This document shows positions 16,370 through 23,734 of a stretch of 34,037 bases of DNA, piece after piece. How positions within the stretch are numbered: position 1 is the stretch's first letter; each line of letters begins with the position of its first letter. The notes beneath the pieces are model-generated. The model saw nothing but the letters and a program-made list of their open reading frames with translations. It ran no database searches and had not been told where the DNA came from. The DNA is from Gemmatimonadota bacterium (GTDB lineage: Bacteria; Latescibacterota; UBA2968; UBA8231). Location: positions 13,688 through 47,724 of the forward strand of contig PATE01000031.1 of assembly GCA_002712305.1 (NCBI GenBank), read 5' to 3'. The position numbers were made by a program, and so were the translations under genes.

Positions 16370-17286
16370 GTGAACTGCCTGCTGATTGGCAGTCCGCCCT
16401 GCGCCGTCGTCAAGCCCTGCTCACCGACGAGCGTTGCCTCCGATTGCTGCATCGGGAAGTCCCGTCTCTTCGATGTGATCGGTTTGATACCGTCTGCTGG
16501 GCCTATTGGTACTCGGAAGCCGATCCCTCCGACGAGATTCGTTCACATCTGGATGCACTGTGCGAGGCGGTGGGCGTGCACCACTGGCACCTGCACGGCA
16601 TGAGCGATCGTGGCAAGGATCCACAGCGCCGTCGACATTGGTCGTCTTCAGAAGCACCCGTGGAATGGCGGGCCACGGAGGCAGATCTGTGTTTCGTCAT
16701 GCGTGCCGATCGTGGCCAGTCACCTGGTCTCTTCCTGGACCAGCGGATCCACCGGCGCTGGGTTCGCGAGCATGCGTCGGGTCGGCGGGTGGCCAATCTG
16801 TTCTCCTACACTGGAGCATTTGGCCTCGCAGCGGCCTCAGGTGGCGCGACGCAGGTCGAGCAGATCGATGTGAGTCGGTCCTACCTGGACTGGAGTGCAG
16901 AGAATGCCCAGTTGAATGAGCTCAGCGGACAGACTACCGAGGCAAGGGTCGATGCAGGGCTGTTCTTGCAGGGATGCCGGAAGCGAAATCGCCAGTTTGA
17001 TGCCATCATCTGCGATCCCCCGTCCTTTGCCAGAGCGTCACGCCGGGGAACTGCCACGTGGAGAGTTGTCGACGATCTTCCACGACTCGTTGAGATGGCG
17101 CTGGAGAGCCTGACGGAGGGGGGCTGGATGCTGGTGACCAGCAACCATGAAGGCTGGTCTCAGACGCAGATGGCAGACGGTCTGGCCAAGGTGGGTGCGC
17201 GAGTCGAACCGGCTGCGGGACCGGGGGGAGATTTCGAGACCGCAGAAGATGAATCACTCCTGAAAGGATTCATCCTCTGGCGGTAG
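16366..17286 (+). CDS. RlmI/RlmK-like class I SAM-dependent methyltransferase
   Basis: 306 residues. Pattern of the 23S rRNA cytosine-C5 methyltransferase family (RlmI-like catalytic part): GLFLDQRIHRRWV (about 126-138), SAM motif I in VANLFSYTGAFGLAAASGGA (about 142-161), motif II VEQIDVSRSYLDWSAENAQLN (about 164-184), motif IV AIICDPPSFARAS (about 215-227), and LTEGGWMLVTSNHEGWS (about 249-265). The N-terminal 120 residues do not look like the PUA domain of E. coli RlmI, so the exact target (rRNA or other RNA) is uncertain. ATG 16366 overlaps the HTH remnant. The gene converges on the minus-strand amidohydrolase 48 bases away, with no clear hairpin between. Confidence 0.8.
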   Translation: MSELPADWQSALRRRQALLTDERCLRLLHREVPSLRCDRFDTVCWAYWYSEADPSDEIRSHLDALCEAVGVHHWHLHGMSDRGKDPQRRRHWSSSEAPVEWRATEADLCFVMRADRGQSPGLFLDQRIHRRWVREHASGRRVANLFSYTGAFGLAAASGGATQVEQIDVSRSYLDWSAENAQLNELSGQTTEARVDAGLFLQGCRKRNRQFDAIICDPPSFARASRRGTATWRVVDDLPRLVEMALESLTEGGWMLVTSNHEGWSQTQMADGLAKVGARVEPAAGPGGDFETAEDESLLKGFILWR

Positions 17287-17334
17287 AGTCGGTATGCCAC
17301 CAGGTGTTCCCGGTTGGCGCCGAAGAGGGCTCCC

Positions 17335-18093
17335 CTAGTCGTCGAACCAGACGCGACGGGCCGTATCACCAAAGATCGCCGACTGTTCCGTTTCGGAGAG
17401 GTCGGAGAAATACTCTCGGGGAATCTGCAGCGAATTGGCGTACCCTTCTCGACTGCTGACCGGCGGGTAGTCGCTGCCCCACATCAACCGGTCCGCCCCG
17501 AAAGCCTCCAGCGCCATTGTCGGGAGTGGCGAGATCGGGTCGAAGGGCATCGGCACGGGGCAGATTTCGCCAAATCCAGGCATTTTCATGGTCAGGTTAT
17601 CAAACCTGGACAGTTCGAGTGCCTTCACGAACACGTCATATGGCGGCTGCGCCTTGTCACCTACTCCTCCGAGATGCTCGAGCACGATCGACAGATCGGG
17701 AAAGTGCTCGATCACTTCGGCGAAGGCGCCGCCAACGATCAGTTCTGGTTTGCAGGGGGCGCTCACGACCAGACCACACTCGTGAGCGGCGCGCCAGATG
17801 GCCAACGGGTCGGTCGATGTCGAACGAGCATCGACCCGCAGGCGAATCCCCCTGATCCCAGCATCCGCCCATCTGCGCACGGCGGTTCCGTCATCGGATG
17901 GATCCACGATCATCGCCGCAGCCAGACGCCCCGCGTGCCGCTCGAGACAATCGATCAGATACGTGTTGTCGCTGTTGCCAGCATACTGGATGAGCACGGC
18001 CCGATCGACACCGTTTTGATCCATGTGATACAGCAGGGACTTCACTGGCTCGTATTTGAGCAGGCCAGCGTGGCAGTGCGTGTCGATGATCAT
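17335..18093 (-). CDS. Amidohydrolase (Amidohydro_2, TIM-barrel metal hydrolase/decarboxylase)
   Basis: 252 residues from ATG 18093. The Amidohydro_2 family (ACMSD and 4-sulfomuconolactone hydrolase relatives) is indicated by MIIDTHCHAG (HxH metal ligands), a hydrophobic strand ending in VLEHLGG (metal His), and DRLMWGSDYPPVSSREGY (metal Asp) near residue 213. AGIRGIRLRVDA (about 84-95) is the usual third-strand motif. The substrate is unknown; these enzymes act on lactones, carboxylates or cyclic amides. It starts 15 bases after the parA stop, so it is probably cotranscribed with parA, an odd pairing because ParB normally occupies that place. Confidence 0.85.
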   Translation of the reverse strand: MIIDTHCHAGLLKYEPVKSLLYHMDQNGVDRAVLIQYAGNSDNTYLIDCLERHAGRLAAAMIVDPSDDGTAVRRWADAGIRGIRLRVDARSTSTDPLAIWRAAHECGLVVSAPCKPELIVGGAFAEVIEHFPDLSIVLEHLGGVGDKAQPPYDVFVKALELSRFDNLTMKMPGFGEICPVPMPFDPISPLPTMALEAFGADRLMWGSDYPPVSSREGYANSLQIPREYFSDLSETEQSAIFGDTARRVWFDD

Positions 18094-18108
18094 GGATGAT
18101 CGGTCGGT

Positions 18109-18885
18109 TCAGGCGACGGCGGCGTCGAGGGTTTCGCCTAGTTCTCGAGCCAGAGAACGATAGTTCTCGGCGCCCGTCGAGCGTGGCTCGTAGAAGATGA
18201 CGGGTTTGCCGAAACTCGGCGCCGCCGCAAGGGTGACATTCCGCTTGATGAGCGTGTCGTACACCTTCTCGTTGAAATACGACTTCACCTCAGCCGCGAC
18301 GCGCTTCGACAACTGCAGGCGCTCGTCATACATCGTCAACAGCACTCCCTCGATCTGCAGATCCGGGTTCAGATACCGTTGTACGAGTTGAATCGAGTTG
18401 AGCAGTTTGCTCAGCCCTTCCAGCGCGTAGTATTCGCATTGGACGGGGATCAACACCGAGTCCGCCGCGGTCAGGGCGTTGACGGTCAGCAACCCCAAAG
18501 AAGGGGGGCAGTCGACGATGATGAACTCGTAATCGTCGCGGACCGATTCGAGCGACTCGGACAGTCGCTGCTCTCGCCCGAGGACGGCGGCCATTTCAAC
18601 TTCGGCGCCGGCAAGCGAAATGTGTGAGGGAGCGACGTCGAGACCCGGCGTCTCCACGGTACAGATCACGGCTTCGAGGGGGGCCTGCCCGAGGATCACA
18701 TCGTACACGGAGCCGTCAGAGCGGCTCATCCCTGCCTCGCAGCCGCTGGTGGCGTTGGCCTGTGGGTCAAGATCGATCAGTAGCGTGCGATGCCCCTCCG
18801 TCGCCAGACATGCTGACAGATTGACGGCGGTGGTGGTCTTGCCGACCCCACCCTTCTGATTGGCAATCGCGATGACTCGACCCAC
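18109..18885 (-). CDS. parA: ParA/Soj-family chromosome partitioning ATPase (no adjacent parB)
   Basis: Deviant Walker A ATPase of 258 residues, the size of chromosomal Soj/ParA without a DNA-binding N-terminal extension. [18 protein letters not shown] (residues 11-28) is the Walker A box with the signature Lys11 and catalytic Lys16; [14 protein letters not shown] follows; [24 protein letters not shown] is Walker B. GTG 18885 is preceded by AGAGGGG six bases upstream. parB is not next to it; an amidohydrolase follows instead. A promoter and an intrinsic terminator lie in order just upstream, so expression may be attenuated. Assignment to chromosome segregation, rather than positioning of another cargo, is likely but not proven. 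Confidence 0.9.
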   Translation of the reverse strand: MGRVIAIANQKGGVGKTTTAVNLSACLATEGHRTLLIDLDPQANATSGCEAGMSRSDGSVYDVILGQAPLEAVICTVETPGLDVAPSHISLAGAEVEMAAVLGREQRLSESLESVRDDYEFIIVDCPPSLGLLTVNALTAADSVLIPVQCEYYALEGLSKLLNSIQLVQRYLNPDLQIEGVLLTMYDERLQLSKRVAAEVKSYFNEKVYDTLIKRNVTLAAAPSFGKPVIFYEPRSTGAENYRSLARELGETLDAAVA

Positions 18886-18909
18886 TGTCAGCCCCTCTTT
18901 GGCGCGGAC

Positions 18910-18944
18910 AAAAAAAGCACGGCTGCATTGGGTGACAGCCGTGT
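18910..18944 (-). terminator. Intrinsic terminator or attenuator in the parA leader
   Basis: On the minus strand CACGGCTG pairs with CAGCCGTG (eight perfect pairs plus a possible G-U), followed by CTTTTTTTG. It lies about 25 bases before the parA start and only about 6-10 bases after the predicted start point of the promoter at 18957-18986, so it would stop transcripts from that promoter as well as any readthrough from the small-peptide gene upstream. Confidence 0.7.
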
Positions 18945-18956
18945 GACGGGGAGCGC

Positions 18957-18986
18957 AATATAGCCTGTCGCTGCAAGAGGCGTCAA
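18957..18986 (-). promoter_or_regulatory. Sigma70-type promoter upstream of parA
   Basis: Read on the minus strand: TTGACG (18986-18981), 18-base spacer, TATATT (18962-18957); ten of twelve consensus bases. Expected start near 18950, immediately before the terminator hairpin at 18944-18910. Confidence 0.6.
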
Positions 18987-19165
18987 GGCACGGAACAGGT
19001 CTCGTACTGCTCTTGCTGTTCGACGGGATGTTTAGCCGCGGCGCCTGGCTCAGAAGCTGGCAACGATCACGCCGGGCAGCCCACTTGGAGGCATGCTCAG
19101 CGCGTTCGGCGAAAGAAAAGTGTTAGACGGTAGATCTGTTTCGGTTGAGGCGAGGTCCGCCGACG

Positions 19166-19297
19166 TCAACCGGACACGCCGGCGAGCGCCGCCAGCAGTG
19201 CGCCGAGAAACAGACCGGTCGATACGAAGAAGAAGGCGCCAAGACGCATCATGACGGTGCCCTTGGAAACTCGACTTCTCGGGGTTACGCTCTCCAT
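19166..19297 (-). CDS. Small predicted membrane peptide (43 aa)
   Basis: Too short for the ORF track. ATG 19297 to TGA 19166 encodes 43 residues: a basic polar N-terminus (MESVTPRSRVSKG), then a long hydrophobic helix (AFFFVSTGLFLGALLAALAGV). AGGAGG lies nine bases upstream of the ATG. The gene sits between the sigma-factor stop and the parA promoter on the same strand, with a large hairpin in its 190-base upstream region. I recognise no family. The other small peptide at 6.1 kb has a similar plan (hydrophobic C-terminal helix, 43 residues if begun at its MES start), but there is no clear sequence identity beyond MES. A one-pass inner-membrane protein is the safest reading. Confidence 0.6.
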   Translation of the reverse strand: MESVTPRSRVSKGTVMMRLGAFFFVSTGLFLGALLAALAGVSG

Positions 19298-19363
19298 TGC
19301 TCGATTCCTCCTCGGGGGGTCTGCTTTTAGTATCGGCAGCCCACGTGTTCCCTTTAGCCATCA

Positions 19364-19448
19364 GTGGGAATCCGTTTCCCACCTGGGGTTCTCTGAGACG
19401 GGCAGATCCTGCCGGTGGCAGCCCGCCAGCCTCAGAGAGACGCCAGGT
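19364..19448. ncRNA. Candidate structured RNA between the sigma and small-peptide genes
   Basis: A 68-base nested hairpin: ACCTGG/CCAGGT (19381-19386 with 19443-19448), TCTCTGAG/CTCAGAGA (19390-19397 with 19431-19438), CGGGC/GCCCG (19399-19403 with 19421-19425) and TGCC/GGCA (19410-19413 with 19417-19420), 23 pairs in all. It adjoins a second stem, GTGGGAA/TTCCCAC (19364-19382). No T-run follows on either strand, so it is not a typical terminator. It lies 40 bases after the sigma stop and would be in the leader of the small-peptide gene. It matches no riboswitch class I know, and the strand is unproven. Confidence 0.45.
19393..19435 (+). repeat. Shared hairpin element, copy B
   Basis: CTGAGACG, four bases, then GATCCTGCCGGT, closed by CTGAG (19393-19397) with CTCAG (19431-19435). 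It shares both blocks and the closing stem with copy A at 6241-6272, and forms the centre of the larger structure at 19364-19448. Confidence 0.45.
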
Positions 19449-19485
19449 AGTGAGCAATGGTTGTGCCTGTCCTTGCGGCTGGGTC

Positions 19486-20364
19486 CTAGTTCTCGGCGTA
19501 GGCGCGCAGGCGCCGGTGGAATCTCGGATGACGTAACTTGCCGAGAGCCAGTTCCTTGATCTGCCGCACTCGCTCGCGTGTCAGCCGAAAACGACGACCG
19601 ATCTCATCCAACGTCATCGAGCGATCCTGGTCCAACCCGTAGTAGAGGCGCAGCACTTCGGCCTCGCGGGCCGGCAGCTTGTCCAGAGCCTCCTGCACAT
19701 CGGCACCGCGACTGAAACTGAGGAAGGTATCCTCGGCGCTGGGCTGTTGATCTGAAAGGCAGTCGAGGAGATTGAACACCCCGTCTCCCTCGGAGCCCTC
19801 GAAGGGGGCATCGAGAGATCGGACAGCGTGACTGACGGCCAGGGCCTGTTCGACCTCTTCCACGCGACAATCAAGCTTCTCGGCCACGCGCACAATCGAA
19901 GGGGGTTCACCCGCCTGTTGCAGTTCGGCCAGGGTACGAGAGACCTTGGAGAGCATGTCCACCCGGCTCAAAGGCACTCGAACCGTGGACTGCTCCTTGA
20001 GCGATTTCATGATCCCCTGTCGAACCCACCAGACCGCGTAGGAGATGAACTTGAACCCACGCTTCTCATCGAATCGTTCTGCCGCAGTGATGAGTCCCAC
20101 GTTTCCGGCACTAATCAACTCCGCCAACGTCAGACCCCGCCCCTGATACTGCTTGGAGACGGCGACGACGAAGCGCAGGTTCGCCTCAACGAGACGATTC
20201 CGCGCTTCCTCGTTACCCCGACGAATGCGGCGTGCAAGATCAGCTTCCTGTGGAGATGATAGTGGTGTCGACTCGGAGATGTCCTGCAGATAACTCGCCA
20301 AAAGGTTGTCACCTTCGGCCGACCGCGGCTCGACGGTGGCGGGAGGGCCTTTCGCTGTCGCCAT
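19486..20364 (-). CDS. RpoD/SigA-like sigma-70 family RNA polymerase sigma factor
   Basis: 292 residues from ATG 20364, which has AAGGAGA six bases upstream; the track start at 20415 adds 17 residues with no ribosome site. Region 1.2 (DNLLASYLQDISESTPLSSPQEADLARRIRRGNEEARNRLV), region 2 (ANLRFVVAVSKQYQGRGLTLAELISAGNVGLITAAERFDEKRGFKFISYAVWWVRQGI, about 61-118), region 3 (about 135-210) and region 4 with its helix-turn-helix (LDEIGRRFRLTRERVRQIKELALGKLRHPRF, about 252-282) are all present. Region 1.1 and the non-conserved insert are missing, as in the short primary sigma factors of Bacteroidota. It may be the housekeeping factor or an RpoD-like alternative. Tandem Crp/Fnr-type palindromes lie about 160-190 bases upstream. 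Confidence 0.9.
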   Translation of the reverse strand: MATAKGPPATVEPRSAEGDNLLASYLQDISESTPLSSPQEADLARRIRRGNEEARNRLVEANLRFVVAVSKQYQGRGLTLAELISAGNVGLITAAERFDEKRGFKFISYAVWWVRQGIMKSLKEQSTVRVPLSRVDMLSKVSRTLAELQQAGEPPSIVRVAEKLDCRVEEVEQALAVSHAVRSLDAPFEGSEGDGVFNLLDCLSDQQPSAEDTFLSFSRGADVQEALDKLPAREAEVLRLYYGLDQDRSMTLDEIGRRFRLTRERVRQIKELALGKLRHPRFHRRLRAYAEN

Positions 20365-20700
20365 GTCTTGTCTCCTTTTTCGTGTTCGTGACCCGATGCG
20401 GAATCGGTTTTGCATGATCGTCTGCTAGCTGATCAACGGTCCTTCTGTTCCTCGTACAACCTATGAGGACGCGGCAGGTTCCCGAAGGTTACCAACAGTG
20501 GAGTACGAATCGAATTCATGTGGTGAGATGAATCACAACGTGAGCCAGATCACACTTGCACCACCCAGAGAATGAGGCGTGTCTATCCAATCGGACCGGC
20601 GGTGAACCAACTTTAGTTCTGCTTCGAAATAGGTGTTTGACCGCTACCCTCCGCAGACCCATTCTCTGTTCGTGCAGCACCCACCGGGATAAACACGCCA
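20365..20700. promoter_or_regulatory. Divergent intergenic region between sigma factor and MazG-like genes
   Basis: 336 bases. It holds the sigma gene's ribosome site (20371-20377), two tandem dyads at 20523-20553 and a weak promoter candidate for the rightward gene (TTGACC at 20637, 17 bases, CATTCT). I see no convincing sigma70 boxes for the leftward sigma gene and no small ORF I can support. Confidence 0.5.
20523..20553. promoter_or_regulatory. Tandem Crp/Fnr-type operator pair
   Basis: Two perfect GTGA-N6-TCAC dyads lie at 20523-20536 (GTGAGATGAATCAC) and 20540-20553 (GTGAGCCAGATCAC), centres 17 bases apart. Read on the minus strand the second is TGTGATCTGGCTCACG, very close to the E. 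coli Crp consensus TGTGA-N6-TCACA. They lie between divergent genes and could serve either. No Crp-family regulator gene is in the window. Confidence 0.5.
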
Positions 20701-21093
20701 ATGCATGAGAATGACAGATCGACTCACGTCGCCGAGCTCACCAGTTGGGTACGTCAGTTCGTTGAGGAGCGCGACTGGGATCAGTTTCACACACCGAAGG
20801 ATCTGGCGATCGGCCTTTCCATCGAGGCCAGTGAACTGCTCGAACACTTTCGCTTCTTGAGCGATGACCGTGTGGCAGAATTGCTGGGCGACGAAGAGGC
20901 ACGGCAAGGTGTCGCTCATGAGTTGGCGGACGTGTTGTATTTCGTCCTGCTCATGTGTAGCAATCTGGGCCTCGATACGACGACGATCCTGCGTGAAAAA
21001 CTCAACCTGTCAGCCGAGAGATACCCCATCGAGAAGGCGCGGGGTCGCAACGTGAAATACACCGAACTCGACTCTTCACCCTCTCAGGAGTAG
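20701..21093 (+). CDS. MazG-like nucleotide pyrophosphohydrolase (dCTPase/RS21-C6 type)
   Basis: 130-residue all-alpha NTP pyrophosphatase that hydrolyses a nucleoside triphosphate to monophosphate and pyrophosphate, probably to clean the pool of non-canonical or excess nucleotides. Mg-binding residues are in IEASELLEHF (Glu42, Glu45) and HELADVLYFVLLM (Glu74, Asp77). KLNLSAERYPIEKARGRNVKYTEL at the end matches the KARGRADKYTEL pattern of this subfamily. It is followed by full-length MazG after three bases, a pairing of two enzymes of related chemistry in one operon. Confidence 0.85.
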   Translation: MHENDRSTHVAELTSWVRQFVEERDWDQFHTPKDLAIGLSIEASELLEHFRFLSDDRVAELLGDEEARQGVAHELADVLYFVLLMCSNLGLDTTTILREKLNLSAERYPIEKARGRNVKYTELDSSPSQE

Positions 21094-21096
21094 CCC

Positions 21097-21918
21097 GTGT
21101 CCTCACATCCCCCCTTTGCGGAACTGGTCAGTGTCATGGCGAAGCTGCGAGCTCCGGACGGCTGTCCGTGGGATCGCGAGCAGACACATCAGACTCTCAA
21201 GCCGTACCTGCTAGAAGAAGCATATGAAGTGCTGGAGGCGATTGACGACGACCGGAGCTCAGATCTGTGTTCGGAGCTGGGCGATGTCCTGCTGCAGGTC
21301 GTTTTTCACGCCCAGGTTGCGTCAGAGGATGAACGATTCAGTATCGACGATGTGTGTCAGGCCATCGTCGACAAGCTGATTCGCCGTCATCCACATGTTT
21401 TTGGTGACACCGCCGTGGACGGCAGTGATGAGGTGGTCACCAACTGGGAGGCAATCAAGAAAGCCGAGCGTCAGAGTGCGCAAGAGACAGACCCCTCGGC
21501 CCTCGATGGCGTTCCACGTCAGCTCCCGGCCCTGCTGCGGGCACAGAGGGTGCAGGAGAAGGCTCGCCGTTCTGGTTTCGATTGGCAGAATATCGAAGGT
21601 CCCCTCGAAAAGATGTCGGAAGAGTTCGCCGAACTCAAAGAGGCGTGGCAGCGGCAGACGTCTTCTCAGGATCATGTGATCGAAGAGTTTGGCGATCTGT
21701 TGTTTGCACTGGTGAATGTGGGACGTTTCTTGCCCGTTGTGGCCGAGGATGCTCTTCGCCAGGCGGTGGACAAATTCGACGGGCGGTTTCGAGCGATGGA
21801 GCGAATCGTGCAGGAACGTGGCCAACAGTTGGCAGATCTCGACCTGGAAGCGATGGACGCAGTCTGGGACGAGGTGAAGGGCGGTCCTTCCGAGCCTGCA
21901 ACGCCGAGCGGCGGTTAG
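21097..21918 (+). CDS. mazG: Nucleoside triphosphate pyrophosphohydrolase MazG
   Basis: 273 residues from GTG 21097, with CAGGAG in the end of the upstream gene as ribosome site. Two tandem MazG domains: the first has the signature LRAPDGCPWDREQTHQTLKPYLLEEAYEVLEAI (18-49) and SELGDVLLQVVFHA (59-72); the second, from about 165, has MSEEFAELKEAWQ and VIEEFGDLLFALVNVGRFL. Broad-specificity NTP pyrophosphatase that in E. coli also lowers (p)ppGpp and removes aberrant nucleotides. The length is normal. The stop overlaps by four bases the convergent minus-strand FapA gene, so there is no room for a terminator. Confidence 0.95.
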   Translation: MSSHPPFAELVSVMAKLRAPDGCPWDREQTHQTLKPYLLEEAYEVLEAIDDDRSSDLCSELGDVLLQVVFHAQVASEDERFSIDDVCQAIVDKLIRRHPHVFGDTAVDGSDEVVTNWEAIKKAERQSAQETDPSALDGVPRQLPALLRAQRVQEKARRSGFDWQNIEGPLEKMSEEFAELKEAWQRQTSSQDHVIEEFGDLLFALVNVGRFLPVVAEDALRQAVDKFDGRFRAMERIVQERGQQLADLDLEAMDAVWDEVKGGPSEPATPSGG

Positions 21919-23726
21919 TTGAGCGCCCTGCTGTGGATCTCTTCGTCGGAGAAGAAGTACGCTGAGGGAGGTGTCTTGACAGTTACAGCGACCGATCGCT
22001 GTCCAAATCGAACTTCTGTTCCCCCGTAGATCTCGGTCGTAATCTCGATCACACTGGCCTTCACTTGTTCATCGATCTGGCTCTGCACCTGCTCGTGCTC
22101 GGCAGCTACGGTCGCTCGTTCGGCCAACAGCGTCTGCAGACGTTTGACGAACGCGATGATGCTCGCCCTCTTGCTGGGCGGTGTCGCCTTGATAAGGCGC
22201 GTCATGGCATCGGCATCGATTTGAGTGATCCCCAGCGTGCGCAGCAGGCGTCGAACCTTGCCATCTACCTCTTTCAGTTGCACGCGCAGTTGATTCGCTT
22301 TCACCGTGTCTGCAGGGGTCCCATCGACGCCGATCACGGTCTTGTCTCCACTGCGCGCCCCCACATAGCAGGCATCGATCCCCCCGGCGGCCAGAACCCG
22401 TCCGCCGGCGATCGTCCCGCTGCGTCCCCCACCCGCATCGGACACCGTCACATGCCCGCCGCAGCGGATATCGGCATTTAAGAGATAGTTACCGATGATG
22501 ACGTCGTCACCAACCACGGCGTGAGCGTTCTGTACATAACGTGCCGTCATGCTGCCAACCGCCGCGATCTGCGTGTCCTCGCCAAGGATTGCTTGAGCTA
22601 CGATGATGTCTCCACGGGCGGTAAGTGAAACCCCATTCTCCACGGTCCCCCCTACCGTGATGTCGCCGCCCGCTTTGACGCTGAATCCGGCCAGCACCGT
22701 CCCACTGATCTCGACGTCCCCCTCCACCTCGACGTTGCCCACCTCGTAGGTCAGATCTCCATCCACGCAAAACACGGGGGAGACCTCAACCTGTCCATTC
22801 TTGATGTGCACGTTGCCAGCGATCTGGCTGGTGAATGTGACGGCTCCGCCGTCACCGCTTCCGGCGGTCACATTAGCTCCGACCGTGATCTCCACAGGAG
22901 TTCCGTCCTCCGCCGAGACATCCTCGCCGCGCACATTGCGTCCCCCGGTACCCTCCGTGGACGGGTAGATGGTGGCCAACTGCTGCCCCTCGACGACGCC
23001 GATGGCAGAATTGCGCTCACGCAGATCGATGGAGCCATCGTCCTGTAGGGTGCCACTTCGCACTTCGGAATCGAAACTGTAGTCGATCCGGCCATCCTCG
23101 CCCGCTTGTGCAGGCTCGCCGTTCATCAGCGTGATCGTCTGCATCTCAACCAGTGGAATGCCCGCGAGCAGGTGCTCTACAGCTTCAGGGTCGGGATCGG
23201 CTACGGCACCCACTTCACCCAGCATCTGCTGGAGCGCGCCTCCATCTACATTCGCCGGTGCTCGCAGCTGACGGAAGTGAACGAAGCGGACCTCCATTCC
23301 ATCCGGTGAAACCCATAGAGGGGACAGGACCTGCAGTTCCTTGCCCGTGTCATAGATGTAGCCATAGCGATCGGCCACGAGGCGTGCCTGCTCCTCGCGG
23401 ACGCCATCTCCGGCAGCCAGCAGCTCCGGTGGAGCTGCATTCTCGCCCTCGTCGCCATCTGCTGGCGGTGCAGGCTGCGGCGGCAGCATCATGAGTTCCT
23501 CCCCGGGAGCCACGAGTTGTCCGTGGGGATTGGCTGCCAATGCCTCGTCGAGATCTGCCGCCTCCAGTGCTTGTCTCACGACCTCATAGTCAGGCGTACG
23601 ACTTGCTGAAGACAGACAGGTCATCACGGGGCCCTGTGGCTTCCCATCCCCAGTGGCCTCATCCGATGCCGCCGAATAAGCTTCGTCCGCCTTGGGGCGA
23701 CGACGCGGTGGTGGTGGTGGTGTCAC
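21915..23726 (-). CDS. FapA family (DUF342) polymer-forming-like protein
   Basis: 603 residues from GTG 23726, eight bases after the response-regulator stop. A Pro/Arg-rich N-terminus (MTPPPPPRRRPK) and an acidic low-complexity stretch (about 60-100) lead to the DUF342 region: a beta-helix of short repeats (VEVEGDVEISGTVLAGFSVKAGGDITVGGTVENGVSLTARGDIIV) near the middle, then a helical coiled-coil part (LRVQLKEVDGKVRRLLRTLG and later LLAERATVAAEHEQVQSQIDEQVK) and a short beta tail. Characterised relatives include Vibrio FapA, linked to flagellar assembly and EIIA-Glc, but most members are uncharacterised. There are no flagellar genes nearby. The coupling to a receiver-domain protein suggests the two work in one signalling output. 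Confidence 0.85.
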   Translation of the reverse strand: MTPPPPPRRRPKADEAYSAASDEATGDGKPQGPVMTCLSSASRTPDYEVVRQALEAADLDEALAANPHGQLVAPGEELMMLPPQPAPPADGDEGENAAPPELLAAGDGVREEQARLVADRYGYIYDTGKELQVLSPLWVSPDGMEVRFVHFRQLRAPANVDGGALQQMLGEVGAVADPDPEAVEHLLAGIPLVEMQTITLMNGEPAQAGEDGRIDYSFDSEVRSGTLQDDGSIDLRERNSAIGVVEGQQLATIYPSTEGTGGRNVRGEDVSAEDGTPVEITVGANVTAGSGDGGAVTFTSQIAGNVHIKNGQVEVSPVFCVDGDLTYEVGNVEVEGDVEISGTVLAGFSVKAGGDITVGGTVENGVSLTARGDIIVAQAILGEDTQIAAVGSMTARYVQNAHAVVGDDVIIGNYLLNADIRCGGHVTVSDAGGGRSGTIAGGRVLAAGGIDACYVGARSGDKTVIGVDGTPADTVKANQLRVQLKEVDGKVRRLLRTLGITQIDADAMTRLIKATPPSKRASIIAFVKRLQTLLAERATVAAEHEQVQSQIDEQVKASVIEITTEIYGGTEVRFGQRSVAVTVKTPPSAYFFSDEEIHSRALN

Positions 23727-23734
23727 GTTGCCTA

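Noticed and set aside
17314-18099. 261-residue plus-strand ORF opposite the amidohydrolase
   Set aside because: The minus frame has the metal-binding motifs DTHCHAG and WGSDYPP; the plus ORF is its complement.
19364-19448. Known riboswitch or housekeeping RNA (c-di-GMP, ydaO, cobalamin, SRP, tmRNA, RNase P)
   Set aside because: None of the conserved core sequences of these RNAs as I know them is present; left as an unclassified structure.
19050-19457. 135-residue minus-strand ORF between parA and sigma
   Set aside because: No domain or ribosome site; it reads through the structured region and the small-peptide gene in another frame.
20637-20665. TTGACC-N17-CATTCT as promoter of the MazG-like gene
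   Set aside because: The -10 box matches only three of six bases; mentioned in the intergenic entry but not called as a promoter.
22507-22770. Gly/Arg-rich repetitive ORF inside the FapA gene
   Set aside because: Repetition comes from the beta-helix repeats of FapA read in the wrong frame.
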